A model generated the notes under the pieces. That model did not search any database and had not been told where the DNA came from. It was given only the letters and a program-made list of their open reading frames with translations. Source: Campylobacterota bacterium (GTDB lineage Bacteria > Campylobacterota > Campylobacteria > Campylobacterales > Sulfurovaceae). From it: a stretch of 12,602 bases of DNA. Below are positions 11,774 to 12,602 of this stretch, piece after piece (position 1 is the first letter of the stretch; every line of letters starts with the position of its first letter). Location of the stretch: NCBI GenBank assembly GCA_015488875.1, contig WFMX01000324.1, positions 1-12,602 on the forward strand, read 5' to 3'. Position numbers and translations under genes: made by a program.

Positions 11774-12602
11774 TTAGATCCCCATCACATCCATAGGTTC
11801 GATACCTTGACTAAAGCAGTAGGCTCTTATCTTTATGGGTAGCGATGACACACGACATAGCTCTTTGTATCGTTTCTCCATGGGGATGTTGAGAAATGGA
11901 GAGATGTACAGTTTGCTATCTTGATATACGATAGCCCATTTGCCACCTATGACTATGCTATCGCTATCATCTATCTCTCGGCGTTGGGCAGACGAGAGTA
12001 GGTAGCCTAGCTCTTTGAGTGCTATGTCTGTGGCTCTGGTCTTGAGCGAGTCATTTTTCAGATGATATACTCTCAATTCACTATAGTTAAATAGAAGCTC
12101 AATACCATCAAGCAGTGTCACCTTGTCTCTGTGCAAGTAGCCAAAACTCCTCTTGATGCCAGCAGAGAAGTCTCGCATGAGAGGTTCACTATATTTGGCT
12201 CTAAATCTATTTCTTTCATATTTCTGATCTGCATTGCTCTCATCTATAAAGTATCTATGATTATGCTCCCTCAGGTACTCCAGAATCTCATCTCTGCTTC
12301 TGTCTAGTAGTGGTCTGATAAGCATAAACTCCCTATCGTTGTTCGTCACCCTCTTAGATATAGACTCTAGTCCAAGTAGCTCTACAACTCCAGCACCCCT
12401 GCTCAGACGCATGAGTAGCCACTCTAATTGGTCATTGAGTTGGTGGGCTGTCAGCAGATTGTCGTAGCTGTGTCTATCTATGAGAGCTTTGAAGAAGTCA
12501 TATCTAAACGCTCTTGCATTTGCTTCAAAGTTGCTATCATACGATGGTGCATCTATAGTATAAAATTTTATATTATATGTTTCTGCTAGAGATTTGGCAT
12601 AC
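11774..12602 (-). CDS. tilS: tRNA(Ile)-lysidine synthase, partial (N-terminus beyond the window edge)
   Basis: The reading frame is open to the window edge and encodes about the last 275 residues; the apparent ATG at 12412 is internal. TilS attaches lysine to C34 of the CAU-anticodon tRNA-Ile so that it reads AUA. Diagnostic residues are AHQLNDQLEWLLMRLSRGAG (12389-12448), the AH-x-x-x-D-x-x-E catalytic motif, followed by RPLLDRSRDEILEYL and the DESNADQKYERNRFR segment (R-N-x-x-R) typical of the family. The N-terminal ATP-binding SGG-x-DS loop lies outside the window. The C-terminal part after about residue 150 of the visible portion is short and divergent, as is usual in Campylobacterota TilS. 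The genes here use ATA codons heavily, so the enzyme should be essential. Confidence 0.93.
   Translation of the reverse strand, partial: YAKSLAETYNIKFYTIDAPSYDSNFEANARAFRYDFFKALIDRHSYDNLLTAHQLNDQLEWLLMRLSRGAGVVELLGLESISKRVTNNDREFMLIRPLLDRSRDEILEYLREHNHRYFIDESNADQKYERNRFRAKYSEPLMRDFSAGIKRSFGYLHRDKVTLLDGIELLFNYSELRVYHLKNDSLKTRATDIALKELGYLLSSAQRREIDDSDSIVIGGKWAIVYQDSKLYISPFLNIPMEKRYKELCRVSSLPIKIRAYCFSQGIEPMDVMGI

Overview
The window looks like chromosome of a Campylobacterota (formerly Epsilonproteobacteria) member. The strongest evidence is the gene order pgpA-like / ATP-sulfurylase-like / atypical response regulator / fused ispDF. As I recall it, this is the Campylobacter jejuni Cj1610-Cj1609-Cj1608-Cj1607 block, whose regulator is the relative of Helicobacter pylori HP1021. 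The fused IspDF, frequent TTG/GTG starts, A+T-rich -10 boxes without clear -35 boxes and heavy use of ATA codons fit that group. The Bat (von Willebrand A) operon suggests a free-living sulfur-oxidiser relative such as the Sulfurovum/Sulfurimonas group, but this is inference. Every confident gene lies on the minus strand, so transcription runs from high to low coordinates.

Layout from right to left. 12602-11774: C-terminal two thirds of tilS (tRNA-Ile lysidine synthase). 11686-4760: a Bat/MoxR cluster of moxR AAA+ ATPase, DUF58 protein, single-span DUF4381-like protein, two membrane vWA proteins (BatA, BatB), TPR/lysine-rich BatC and BatD. The last six genes are tightly coupled by overlaps or short gaps. 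A 263-bp non-coding element of nested hairpins (10461-10723) lies between moxR and the DUF58 gene. 4617-4123: purE with its own promoter. 4122-3440: a gene-poor stretch with a perfect 18-bp-arm palindrome, a half copy of the same repeat 400 bp away and, between them, a probable 37-residue membrane-protein gene (3860-3747). 3439-1: the ispDF / regulator / sat-like / pgpA-like operon, cut by the window edge.

How the genes work together. MoxR, DUF58 and the vWA proteins form a recognised system in which a MoxR-type AAA+ ATPase is thought to act on vWA-domain complexes at the inner membrane, with BatC and BatD on the periplasmic side; the substrate is unknown. IspDF supplies the MEP isoprenoid pathway, PurE purine synthesis and TilS decoding of AUA codons.

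Three things deserve attention. First, the 37-aa gene has an RNA layout resembling type I toxin mRNAs: its ribosome-binding site is perfectly complementary to a 9-nt segment at the predicted 5' end and to a 10-nt segment downstream of the ORF. Second, the three genes downstream of ispDF each retain a recognisable fold but have lost catalytic or phospho-acceptor residues. Third, the structured element inside the moxR-bat cluster has complementary hairpin loops and alternative stems.
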